A DNA stretch of 64,000 nucleotides from positions 1-64,000 of the forward strand of contig NZ_JAXCHT010000008.1 of the NCBI RefSeq assembly GCF_035984655.1. The letters run 5' to 3'. This stretch comes from Actimicrobium sp035984655 (GTDB taxonomy: Bacteria > Pseudomonadota > Gammaproteobacteria > Burkholderiales > Burkholderiaceae_D). Below, in pieces: positions 25,192-34,300 of the stretch (its first letter is position 1; each line of letters starts with the position of its first letter). The notes under the pieces are model-generated. The model saw only the letters and a program-made list of their open reading frames with translations, was not told the origin of the DNA and made no database searches. The position numbers and the translations under genes are program-made.

Positions 25192-25772
25192 TGCCGGACG
25201 GCTTCGTCGACTGGTGGTTTGCGCCCTGGTCCTATGCCAGCGCCGCGACGCACGCGAGCGCCGACGCCGACCTGGTCGGTCGCCGCGATGCGTACCGCGA
25301 CTGGTGCGCCAGCATGGAGGTGCCGGGCGAATTTCCGCTGCAATTCGATCCAGGCTGGCACTGCGCAGTCAGCACCGATGGCGCTGAGTTGCAACATACG
25401 GCGGCGTTATTCATGGGCCTGATCGCCGCACGCAGCGCCGATCAGGCTGCGCTGTCGTCACTGTCGCTGGCCGACCGCCGCTGGTGCCTGTCGATCGCCG
25501 CCACGCAGCCGCTGCAGGCGTTTGCGGTGGCGCACCCGGACAGCGATGACACCCTTGCCGGTTGCGGCCTGGCCGAACTGGCGATCCGGCTGGAACAAGG
25601 CTTTCCGGGCCTGTGGCCGCGCCTGCGGCTGACCCTGCCGGGCGAACTGCGCACCGCCGTTGGCTTGCGGGCAGACAACCGCTGGCCCGACGCCGACCAC
25701 GTCGGCCGCGCCGCACGCCGATCCCAACGCTGCTGGCGACTGTGCCGGCAGCGAAGCGAGGAGAGCGCATGA
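25188..25772 (+). CDS. sctK: Type III secretion sorting-platform protein SctK
   Basis: This 194-aa protein is SctK by position between sctJ and sctL and by weak family features: an N-terminal FVDWWFAPW segment, FPGLWPRLRL and the C-terminal basic RRSQRCWRLCRQR. SctK links the SctQ sorting platform to the membrane ring. Start ATG 25188 overlaps the sctJ stop; ATG 25191 is equally possible. SctK is poorly conserved, so the call relies partly on synteny. Confidence 0.72.
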   Translation: MMPDGFVDWWFAPWSYASAATHASADADLVGRRDAYRDWCASMEVPGEFPLQFDPGWHCAVSTDGAELQHTAALFMGLIAARSADQAALSSLSLADRRWCLSIAATQPLQAFAVAHPDSDDTLAGCGLAELAIRLEQGFPGLWPRLRLTLPGELRTAVGLRADNRWPDADHVGRAARRSQRCWRLCRQRSEESA

Positions 25773-26368
25773 CATTCTGCGTCGACAAACTTGAACCCGA
25801 CCCGCACCTGCGCGCCGATCATGGCCTGCTGCGCGATGCAGCGCTGGCCATCACCACGAATGCGCACGCCTTGCGCGACACCATGCTGGCGCAGGCCGAG
25901 CAGCACGCCGCCGCCATCGTGCAGCAGGCTCATGAACAGGCCGGCCAGATTGTCGCCCAGGCCGAACAGGACACCGTCGCACGCCTGCAGGATTACCTGG
26001 CCGCCTTCGAGACGCAGTATGCCGCCTTCGCCGTACGGGCCGAGCCGTTGGTGATCGCGCTGGCGCTGAGTCTGTTTGACCGGCTGGTGCTGTCCATGGA
26101 CGAACGTGATCGGATCGTGGCCATGGTGCAGCGACTGCTGCAGGAAGTCCCTGCCAAACTGAGCGAGCCGCTGTTGCACCTGCATCCATCCGATCTGGCG
26201 CACGTGCCGGAAGCGCCGTGGCCGCTCAAGGCGAACCCGGCCCTGACGCCGGGCACGGCGCAGCTGATCGCCGGCAGCGGCGAATGGCGGGTCGAGTTTG
26301 ACCTCGCCGTGGCGACGCTCAGGAGCGCACTCGCCAGTCACTGCAACGACAACGCGCCCGCCTCCTGA
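25769..26368 (+). CDS. sctL: Type III secretion stator protein SctL
   Basis: This 199-aa HrpE/YscL/FliH-type stator has a long Ala/Gln-rich helix (LAQAEQHAAAIVQQAHEQAG) and a C-terminal globular part with LHLHPSDLAHV. It holds the ATPase SctN at the export gate. ATG 25769 has GAGGAG upstream and overlaps sctK by 4 nt. No sctN, sctQ, secretin or export-apparatus gene follows; the next gene is pncC. Confidence 0.86.
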   Translation: MTFCVDKLEPDPHLRADHGLLRDAALAITTNAHALRDTMLAQAEQHAAAIVQQAHEQAGQIVAQAEQDTVARLQDYLAAFETQYAAFAVRAEPLVIALALSLFDRLVLSMDERDRIVAMVQRLLQEVPAKLSEPLLHLHPSDLAHVPEAPWPLKANPALTPGTAQLIAGSGEWRVEFDLAVATLRSALASHCNDNAPAS

Positions 26369-26481
26369 CACCGCAGCGCGCCGCTGCCGCAAGATGCTGC
26401 GTGATGGTAGAGTAAGCCGACCCGTCAAACGTCACACACGTCTGGCCACATCCCGAACCGGCTTATCAAGGAGTGCCTCCC

Positions 26482-26967
26482 ATGGACAACATATATGAAC
26501 TCGCAGCGCATACCGGTCTGGTCCTGAAACAACGCGGGCTGTTGCTGACCACCGCCGAGTCGTGCACCGGCGGCGGCGTCGGCGCCGCCGTCACCGACAT
26601 CGCCGGATCGTCGGAATGGTTCGACTGCGGCTTCATCGCGTATTCGAATGCGTCCAAGACCGAAATGCTCGACGTGCCCGCCGCCCTGATTGCGCAGCAC
26701 GGCACCGTCAGCGAGGAGATCGCCGCAGCGATGGCCGAAGGAGCGCTGGCCAACAGCAATGCCCACATCGCGGTATCGACCACTGGCATTGCCGGACCGG
26801 GCGGCGCGGTGCCGGGCAAACCGGTGGGCACCGTGTGCTTTGCATGGACCATGGGCGACCAGACCCAGACCGAGCGGCTGGTGTTTACCGGCGACCGTCA
26901 GAATGTGCGCGAACAGACCGTCCGGCACGCGTTGCAGGGGTTGCTGCGCTTTTTGAAGCGCGCCTGA
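26482..26967 (+). CDS. pncC: Nicotinamide-nucleotide amidohydrolase (CinA C-terminal type)
   Basis: This 161-aa single-domain enzyme converts nicotinamide mononucleotide to nicotinate mononucleotide and ammonia in NAD recycling. Hallmarks are LLLTTAESCTGGGVGAAVTD, IAYSNASKTEMLDV and VSTTGIAGPGGAVPGKPVGT. ATG 26482 has AAGGAG upstream. It overlaps the following hydrolase in TGATG. Confidence 0.93.
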   Translation: MDNIYELAAHTGLVLKQRGLLLTTAESCTGGGVGAAVTDIAGSSEWFDCGFIAYSNASKTEMLDVPAALIAQHGTVSEEIAAAMAEGALANSNAHIAVSTTGIAGPGGAVPGKPVGTVCFAWTMGDQTQTERLVFTGDRQNVREQTVRHALQGLLRFLKRA

Positions 26968-27851
26968 TGCTGGCGCAGTTTGCCACCGCCACGTGCGCAG
27001 TCGACGGGGCGACGATCCATCTGCAACATGGCGGCAAGGGTCCGCCGCTGCTGCTGCTGCACGGCTTTCCGCAAACCCACGTGATCTGGCATCAGCTGGC
27101 GGATCGGCTGGCCGAGCATTTCACCCTGGTGATGCCGGATCTGCGCGGCTATGGCGACTCATCCAAGCCCCCCGGCGACGCCGATCATGCGAACTATTCC
27201 AAACGCACGATGGCGGCCGACATGCTGGCCGTGATGGCGCAACTGGGACATGCGCGGTTTCAGGTGTGCGGCCATGATCGCGGCGGGCGCGTCGCGCATC
27301 GGCTGGCGCTGGACCATCCGGATGCGGTGCGCAAGTTGATGCTGCTCGACATCGCGCCGACGCTCACCATGTACGAGGGGACCAACCAGGCCTTCGCCAC
27401 GCTGTACTACCACTGGTTCATGCTGATTCAACCTGCGCCGCTGCCGGAGACCCTGCTGGGCAACAACGCGCAATTTTTTCTGGAAGGTGCGCTCGGCGGC
27501 TGGGGCTCCAGCGGCGCCTTCATCGATCCGCTGGCAATGGCCGAATACCGGCGCTGCTTTTGTACGCCGGAGGCGATTCATGCCGCCTGCGAAGATTACC
27601 GTGCCTCGGCCGGCATCGATCTGGTGCATGACCGCGCCGACGCGCAACGCAAGATTGCCTGCCCGCTGCATCTGATCTGGGGTGAGCACGGCGTGGTCGG
27701 CCGACTGTTTGCACCGATGGCCAACTGGCAGGAAAAATGTGCCGGCCCCTTGACCGGCCGCGCCATTGCAGCCGGACATTTCATCCCGGAACAGCAGCCG
27801 GACTTGCTGCTGGCCGAGATGCTGGCGTTCTTCAGCCGCGATATCGATTGA
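26967..27851 (+). CDS. Alpha/beta hydrolase, fluoroacetate dehalogenase-like
   Basis: This 294-aa hydrolase has the oxyanion segment LLLHGFPQTH, LVMPDLRGYGDSSKP, nucleophile elbow GHD104RGGR with R105 and R108, YYHWFMLIQPAP and the catalytic histidine in AGHFIPEQQPD. This matches fluoroacetate dehalogenases, whose DRGGR arginines bind the substrate carboxylate and whose His-Trp pair helps bind the halide. The tyrosine that completes that halide site appears replaced by glycine in YRASAGIDLVHD (alignment from memory), so the substrate may differ. Other options are an epoxide hydrolase or haloalkane dehalogenase. It starts on the pncC stop and its end overlaps convergent pyrF by 20 nt. Confidence 0.82.
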   Translation: MLAQFATATCAVDGATIHLQHGGKGPPLLLLHGFPQTHVIWHQLADRLAEHFTLVMPDLRGYGDSSKPPGDADHANYSKRTMAADMLAVMAQLGHARFQVCGHDRGGRVAHRLALDHPDAVRKLMLLDIAPTLTMYEGTNQAFATLYYHWFMLIQPAPLPETLLGNNAQFFLEGALGGWGSSGAFIDPLAMAEYRRCFCTPEAIHAACEDYRASAGIDLVHDRADAQRKIACPLHLIWGEHGVVGRLFAPMANWQEKCAGPLTGRAIAAGHFIPEQQPDLLLAEMLAFFSRDID

Positions 27852-28659
27852 TTTCGCTGCGGGTGGCTTCGGCCACGCGTGCCGCCGCCTGCGCAAAGTC
27901 TTCACCGAGCGACAGGTCCGGCGTGGCATACAGGATCGCGCGCGATGAGTTGATCATCATGCCGAAGCTGTCGGCGGTTTTTCCGGCGCCGACGGTGGCT
28001 TGCACATCCCCGCCCTGCGCACCAATGCCCGGCACCAGCAGCGGCATGTCGCCGACAATCGCCCTGACCTGCGCCAGCTCGTGCGGAAAGGTGGCGCCCA
28101 CGACCAGCGCGCATTGCCCATTGGTGTTCCACTTCTCGCTGACCAGCCGTGCCACATGCTGGTACAGCGGTACGCCATCGACCTGCAGGAATTGCAGGTC
28201 CGAGCCCCCCGGATTGGAGGTGCGGCACAACACGATGGCGCCGCGATCGGTCCATTCGAGATAGGGGGCAATCGAGTCGTAGCCCATGTACGGATTGACG
28301 GTCACCGCATCGGCGCCGTAGCGCTCGAAGGCTTCGCGCGCATATTGCCCGGCGGTGGCGCCGATGTCGCCGCGCTTGGCGTCGAGCACGATCGGCAGGT
28401 GCGGATAGTGTTGGCGCAAGTAAGCGCAGACCGCTTCGAGTTGATCCTCGGCACGCTCGGCCGCGAAGTAGGCGATTTGCGGCTTGAATGCACAGGCCGT
28501 CGCGGCGGTGGCGTCGATGATGCTGATGCAGAACCGGGCAATCGCATCAGGCTGATCGCGCAGGTGCGGCGGGAATCTGGCCGGGTCCGGATCAAGGCCA
28601 ACACACAACAGCGAATCGTTGCTGCGCCAGGCGGCAGATAATTTTTCAATGAACGTCAC
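27832..28659 (-). CDS. pyrF: Orotidine 5'-phosphate decarboxylase (type 2)
   Basis: This 275-aa enzyme performs the last step of UMP synthesis. It has LLCVGLDPDPARFP and the catalytic motif LDAKRGDIGATA, and belongs to the longer type 2 family common in beta-proteobacteria. GTG 28659 is chosen because GAGG lies upstream and it yields the family N-terminus MTFIEKLSAAW. It is convergent with and overlaps the hydrolase gene. Confidence 0.94.
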   Translation of the reverse strand: MTFIEKLSAAWRSNDSLLCVGLDPDPARFPPHLRDQPDAIARFCISIIDATAATACAFKPQIAYFAAERAEDQLEAVCAYLRQHYPHLPIVLDAKRGDIGATAGQYAREAFERYGADAVTVNPYMGYDSIAPYLEWTDRGAIVLCRTSNPGGSDLQFLQVDGVPLYQHVARLVSEKWNTNGQCALVVGATFPHELAQVRAIVGDMPLLVPGIGAQGGDVQATVGAGKTADSFGMMINSSRAILYATPDLSLGEDFAQAAARVAEATRSEINRYRG

Positions 28660-28919
28660 GGCGAAGTCCTCAAGTATTCGACCCGCGCATTGTAGCGTGC
28701 GGCGCATGCCGGCTACCTCAACGCAACACAGAAAAACCCGCAACCCACCCGGCGGTGGTGGGTCCAACACAGGAGCGTCAAGCTGCCGGGGTGGTCAACA
28801 CCCGCGCCATCCTGTTGCGTACCGTTACCCAACCTCGCTGTGCATGCGCGCCATTGTGGCGCGACGCATCGGACACCGTCGGACCACGACCCGTCCGCGC
28901 CAACCCCGCTGGAAAAATC

Positions 28920-29132
28920 ATGAACCTTCCTCGCGCACTGCTACCTGTGGCGCTTGCCGCCATCCTCCCGGGATGCAACGACAACGCCGCGCCGGATGCT
29001 GCCAAACCGATTGTTCTGCCGCCGGTCGTCATTACGGCAAAGCGACTCACGACAGAACAGAAGGCGCTGATGCAGCAAGACATTGATATGGAAAAAACGG
29101 CAACCCGAACCTTGCCATTGGACAGCCAGTAA
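28920..29132 (+). CDS. Small putative lipoprotein
   Basis: This 70-aa product of unknown function has a signal peptide ending in a lipobox-like LPGC, then a short charged stretch (ITAKRLTTEQKALMQQDIDME). ATG 28920 follows a weak GGA element. No family recognised. The sequence to 29405 after it holds no convincing gene. Confidence 0.5.
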   Translation: MNLPRALLPVALAAILPGCNDNAAPDAAKPIVLPPVVITAKRLTTEQKALMQQDIDMEKTATRTLPLDSQ

Positions 29133-29405
29133 GGTCAGCGCGGGCCGCGCCGGCCTGGCGCCGTCGCGGCGCGCCAAATGCGCAGGAATGTTGACGCCGG
29201 CCGGTCGCGCCGAGGTGGTTCCACGCGCTCTGCCATTGACAGTTAAATCCAACTCCCGCATCACTGTGTCATCGCTATCCCGTGTGAATTGCAGCGCGGC
29301 GTTCATGGAAGTTCCCGGTCGAAGAACGCACCACGCTGAAGCGACCTGTCGCTTGGCCGGGCAACGACTCTGGACTGACATGCCCATCACTCACTGGAGA
29401 CGTGC

Positions 29406-30284
29406 ATGGCACAAGAAATGAAGGTTTGCGACAATGGCGCGCCCACCCTGCGTCGCGTGGCGCGCGCCATCGAGAATGCAAAAGGCGCTGGCGGCAATCC
29501 GCGCAAGCCACTGGCGCGTGTCGCGAGTGTCGGCCGGATTGCCGGTCTGTACGGCCACAATCCGAAACAGAATCGCCTGCTCGCGGCGCTGCCCACTGAA
29601 GATTACGAGCGCATTACGGGCGTTCTGGAACTGGTCCCAATGCCGCTGGGAATGCTGGTTTCCGAGGCCGGAATGGAACTGGAACACGTGTATTTTCTGA
29701 CCAGCAGCATCGTTTCACAACTGTATGAAGCGCGCGACGGCAGCGCCACCGAAACCGCGGTGATCGGCCACGAAGGCGTGGTCGGCGTGACCACGGTCAT
29801 GGGCGACGGCAGGTCGCTCAACTGCGCACTGGTCAAGAGTGCCGGCTATGGCTTTCGCATGCCGGCGAAGATCCTCAACGACGAATTCAATCGCTGCGGC
29901 GCGATGCAACTGCTGTTGCTGCGCTACACCCATGCCCTGCTGGCGCAGGTATCGCAGACGGCCGTATGCAATCGCCATCACAGCGTGGTGCAGCAGTTAT
30001 GCCGCTGGCTGCTGCTCAGCCTTGATCGCCTGCCAACGAACGAAATGAGCATGACCCAGGAATTGATCGGCAACCTGCTCGGCGTGCGCCGCGAGAGCGT
30101 CGCCGATGCCGCCGGCAAGCTGCAGGATGAGGGCTTGATTCATTACAGCCGTGGCCACATTTCGGTATTGGATCGCGCCGGCCTGGAAGCGCGTGCCTGT
30201 GAATGCTATGCCGGCGTCAAGGGCGAATACGACCGGCTGCTTCCGGTCACCTGCCCGGCGCTGGCGACCGTGGTCATGCGTTGA
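29406..30284 (+). CDS. Crp/Fnr-family transcriptional regulator
   Basis: This 292-aa regulator has an N-terminal extension of about 55 residues, a cyclic-nucleotide-binding-like beta-roll (about 60-175: GMLVSEAGMELEHVYFL, TETAVIGHEGVVG) and a Crp-type HTH near 200-250 (MTQELIGNLLGVRRESVADA). The Fnr iron-sulfur cysteines are absent, and the beta-roll does not show the cAMP-binding RxS pattern, so the effector is unknown. ATG 29406 has GGAG 6 nt upstream. It is followed 134 bp later by a GlsB-type stress membrane protein, which it might regulate. Confidence 0.85.
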   Translation: MAQEMKVCDNGAPTLRRVARAIENAKGAGGNPRKPLARVASVGRIAGLYGHNPKQNRLLAALPTEDYERITGVLELVPMPLGMLVSEAGMELEHVYFLTSSIVSQLYEARDGSATETAVIGHEGVVGVTTVMGDGRSLNCALVKSAGYGFRMPAKILNDEFNRCGAMQLLLLRYTHALLAQVSQTAVCNRHHSVVQQLCRWLLLSLDRLPTNEMSMTQELIGNLLGVRRESVADAAGKLQDEGLIHYSRGHISVLDRAGLEARACECYAGVKGEYDRLLPVTCPALATVVMR

Positions 30285-30418
30285 GCTTAAGCAAAGACCA
30301 AACGCACTTTCTGACCGATGATGAGAAAGTATTGCCGCATATGCTGGCCGCGGTATGACGGGCCGGACGCCACTTCAGGCAGCCCGGTTTCCATCTGACT
30401 TGTCGTGAGGAGAATGCA

Positions 30419-30688
30419 ATGAACTTCATCATCTGGATCGTGATCGGCGGCGTCCTGGGATGGCTGGCCAGTATCGTCATGAAGACCGACGCGCAGCAAG
30501 GCATGATTCTCAATGTGGTCGTCGGCGTGGTAGGCGCCCTGGTAGGAGGCTGGCTGCTGGCGCCCATGGTCGGCACCGGCACCATCAACCAGGGTGATTT
30601 CAGTATTGCCGCGCTGGTGGTGTCGTTTGTCGGCGCGCTGGTGTTGCTGGCGATCGTGAACCTGCTGCGACGGGGGACGCCGCGATAA
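30419..30688 (+). CDS. GlsB/YeaQ/YmgE-family stress membrane protein
   Basis: This 89-aa inner-membrane protein has three helices and the family pattern IIWIVIGGVLGWLAS, then GMILNVVVGVVGALVGGW. Members are often induced by stress or stationary phase; molecular function is not established. AGGAG precedes ATG 30419. It is convergent with the TonB-like gene. Confidence 0.88.
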   Translation: MNFIIWIVIGGVLGWLASIVMKTDAQQGMILNVVVGVVGALVGGWLLAPMVGTGTINQGDFSIAALVVSFVGALVLLAIVNLLRRGTPR

Positions 30689-30707
30689 CGACGGCGGCGA
30701 GCACCCG

Positions 30708-31301
30708 TCAGTTATTGCCTTGCCGTCCGAGCAGCTCAAGGTCAAGGTAGGACGGCATGTCCATCCCGTCCCGCCGCCCTGGCAGAAAAGCGGTCGCCTT
30801 GAACATCCCGATCAGGTTGTCGACGAAGGCCTGATCCTGTTCGCTGGTCTGAATTGCTGTGACATCGACCACCACACCGAAGCGGTCGATGTACAGACGC
30901 AAACGCACTGGCAGGCCAGTGACGGAACGCTCCGTCATCAGGCTCTGATCGGGCTCCGAGACCGGCGACGGCCCGCGTTCCATTGAGCTGGCCGAAAAGA
31001 ACACCTCTCCGGTTTCCGGTTCAGGCAATGCTTCTGGCACGGGCTTGGGAGGCGTCGGTAACGCGGCGCTACGCGATCCAACGCGCGACCGGATTGCCGG
31101 CGCGCGCGTCGATGGTGTCGGTCCGATACTGCCCTGTTCAGCGGCACTCGCCAGCACCAGCGTCACGGCCTGGATGGCCGTCGGCGGCGGCTTCTTTTCC
31201 TGATGGCTGGAGGCATCCGGCAACAGACACGCCAATACGATGACATGCATGGCAAATGACCCTGTCACCAGGGCCATTTTTTGAAGCAGCTTGCGCATCA
31301 T
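30708..31301 (-). CDS. TonB C-terminal-like protein paired with PilY1 (copy A)
   Basis: This 197-aa protein has an N-terminal membrane anchor (MALVTGSFAMHVIVLACLL), a Pro/Ser-rich linker (about 40-105) and a C-terminal domain of about 60 residues resembling TonB/TolA ends: LRLYIDRFGVVVDV, then FKATAFLPGRRDG. It is the last gene of pilus cluster A, 11 nt after pilY1 from ATG 31301 (a TTG at 31316 would overlap pilY1). Its C-terminal domain is clearly homologous to that of the protein at 48015-48560, which holds the same place in cluster B. An energy-transducing role is not implied; ExbB/ExbD are not nearby. Confidence 0.75.
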   Translation of the reverse strand: MMRKLLQKMALVTGSFAMHVIVLACLLPDASSHQEKKPPPTAIQAVTLVLASAAEQGSIGPTPSTRAPAIRSRVGSRSAALPTPPKPVPEALPEPETGEVFFSASSMERGPSPVSEPDQSLMTERSVTGLPVRLRLYIDRFGVVVDVTAIQTSEQDQAFVDNLIGMFKATAFLPGRRDGMDMPSYLDLELLGRQGNN

Positions 31302-31312
31302 TTCACGATGGG

Positions 31313-34300
31313 TCAATCCGCGGTCGGCAATTCGCGCCAGTTCAGCTTCAGGATTCCCGCACCGCCGTTGGCTTCATGATCAAGTTGTCCGGTCTTGCCC
31401 TTGTTGGTCCCGATCAGTGCCGTGGTGTCCTGCCCGGTGCCGCCGTTGGTGCTGAGCAGTCCGATGTCGGTCACCAGGCCATCGAATTTCGTCGAGTAGG
31501 CAATCTTGGCCGTACCAACCCCGCCGACCCGCAGCAGGCTTTGACCGGTGCCGATGTTCAAGCCAAATACACGGTTGGTTCCGGACGGATTGCACGCATC
31601 GCCATTCGGCAGGTTGGCGGCAAACACGAGGAAGCCGTAATTCGCGATTGGATTGACATTGATCCGTTCCGAGGCGCCGTTGGAGGTCAGGGACAGATCG
31701 AAATACCAGCCGAGCGGATTGGACGGCGCCGCGCCAATGCCGAGCAACAGATTCGTGTTGGCATTGAGGTCGCTGCGATGAATCGGGAACGTCACGCCTG
31801 CCGGCAGCGTGCTGGCCGTATAGAACTTGTCGACATTGCCGTCGCCAATCGCATAAAACGTCTGCACCTGATTGTTGACGACGTCGCTCGGATCAAGCAG
31901 CCGGCCAGTGCCGATCAGCACATAGCGTTTTTGCGTTGTGGGTTGAATCTGCACCAGGGGTCGCGTCGTCACCGGCTGCGGCACGCCAGAGGGGCTGCGC
32001 AGTTCGGCAATACGTTCCGGCGCCGGGTAGCTGGTGGTTCCGCTGAGATCAAAGCGCCAGACGTTGCCATACAAATCGCCGGCATACAGCGCATCGACGG
32101 TTCCATCCGACAAATCCTGGGCATAACCCGCCGCCTGGGTCAGGCCCGACTGGGTGGCAGGGGTGCCGAATCCGGTCGAGATTTTTTCCAGCAGTGCACC
32201 GTTATCCGGGTTGACGATGAAGATGTAGCCCACGCCATCGGGATTGTTATAGCCCGAAGTAAAGATCACCACCCAGCCATATTTTTTCGTCTTGAAGACA
32301 TTCGGCGCCCCGAACGAACTGCCCATATCCGGATCGGTAAATTCCCACTTCACGTTGGCCGCCATGGCGCTCTCCGACGTCCATTGGGAAGGATCGGTCA
32401 CGTCAATGGCGAAATAGCCATTGCCGCCCTTACCGAGCCCGCTGATCAGGATCGAGCGCCAGTTGGGCGTCCCGGTGACGCCATTGGTCCTGGCCAGATC
32501 AATATCGTAGACAACCGGAGTCTGATCGACCAGATTGTGATGAATGAAGCTTGGCGTGCCCAGCGAAGCCAAACCGGAAACCGGGCCAGAAGCGGACGAA
32601 CCGTAGACAAAACTCGGCACATAGGCAAACAACTCGGCGCCGCCCCCGCTGGCCGGCGGAACCGAACCATCGAACGCATGCAACATGCCATCGTTGGCGC
32701 CGACATAGACCACCGGCTTGCGGCTTGCGTAGGCGACCCGATAGGCATTGAAACCCGGGTTGGTGCTTTCGTTGAAACGGGCTTCCGGAGGTCCGACCGC
32801 CTTGGCTTTGGAGTCAACGATGTCACCCAGCAAATAGGTGCGGGTGCGGTAGACGCCGCCCGGCTGATTGAGCTCCTTGCTGCGATCGCCGCGCAAATAC
32901 GCCAGGTAATCCGAGGCCGACTGCGAACCGGCGGGAACACCGCTGACATTGGCGAAGGTGCCGTAATTGGTGCGTGCATTCAAGCCGCCGCCCGACAGGT
33001 TCGTGACCTCGAACGGCAGGCCGCCGCCGGAGACCGTGCAGCATGTGATGATCTTGCGGGTCGGTTGTACCTCCAGCAGATTGCGTGCGCTCCAGACCTG
33101 CGTGTAGGTCGGATTGCCGGAGACGTCAAACACCGAGGTCAGGCCGAGCACGTCGCCGGACCAGTTGGCGGCGTCATAGTTGGTCTGGTAACTGGCGCTG
33201 CCGACCGCGTTCACAACGGCTGAAACAGTCGCAAATGCCGTGGTCGTTTCAGTCAGTTGACTGGCGATGTCGGCGAAGGCGCCTTTCAGGCCGAGGATCA
33301 TCTTATCAGCGACGCTGGCATCGTAATAGTTGTCAGGCCGTTTGTTCGCACCATAGACGTCGGCATTGTTATGCCACATCGCCGTTGTCAGCGGGGTGGT
33401 GCCGGCGGCGACTGTCAACACATTTTTGGCATTGGTGGTCGCATCATATTGAAAACCTGAGGGCACCTTGAAACCACCGTACTTGGTTGCAAGGTAGAAC
33501 TGGTTATTGTTCTGGTAGCCGCTCTCCTGCACATCCAGCCAGAACGTCGAGACGGTTTGGATATTGGTCTTGGCGCCATCATTGTTCTTGAAATCATTCG
33601 GCCGCATGTCATGCGTGTGCGAGTCGTACGCCAGTCCGGCCACGAAAAAACTGTTTTGGTTACAGCACCAGGCCGGATGGGTGGTGCCGAGATTCGCAAT
33701 GCCTTCCAGCGTACCGACCATGTCCGTCGCAGTCCTGACGTTGACCGTCGTATCGGCAGACACCAGGCCCGGCATGGTTGGTTCGCTGCCGTTGATGGTG
33801 CTGCCCGGCAAATTCGCGTCGCGATGGGTGTTGGTGTCGCCAATACCCAGGATGAAATTCTTCTGGCACGAATACAGGATCGGATCGACCCAATTGGTCA
33901 CCACCGGAAAACCATCCTTCCATGTATTGCTGATGTTGACATCGGCGCTCAGGTTGGAATACTCCGGCACATTGGCCTGCCCCTTGAAATAGCGAATCCC
34001 GGCGTAGTACATCTCCCCGATCGGATCGTAGGTTTTGTAGACATGCGAGGCCTGGCCGAACTTGTTCAGGTAGTTCAGTACACCGCTGTTGGCCACGTTG
34101 CTGGCGGCGGCATCTGCGGTGTCCGGATTGACCAGGAAGGTGCCATCGACCGACGACCACTCGGTGGCGGTATTGGCAATATTCGGCTGGCCCGGAGTGG
34201 GCTTGAGCGGGCCGACGAATTTCATTGCGGCACGCAGTACCCCGCCATCGCGATTAATGCTGTCGTCGTTCAGGTAACCAACGGCACCATAGCGAATCTT

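Noticed and set aside
31256..33223. Long open frame (655 codons) on the plus strand opposite pilY1 copy A
   Set aside because: It is antisense to a well-supported PilY1 and its translation is His/Arg/Gln-rich low-complexity sequence, as expected from a high-GC shadow frame.
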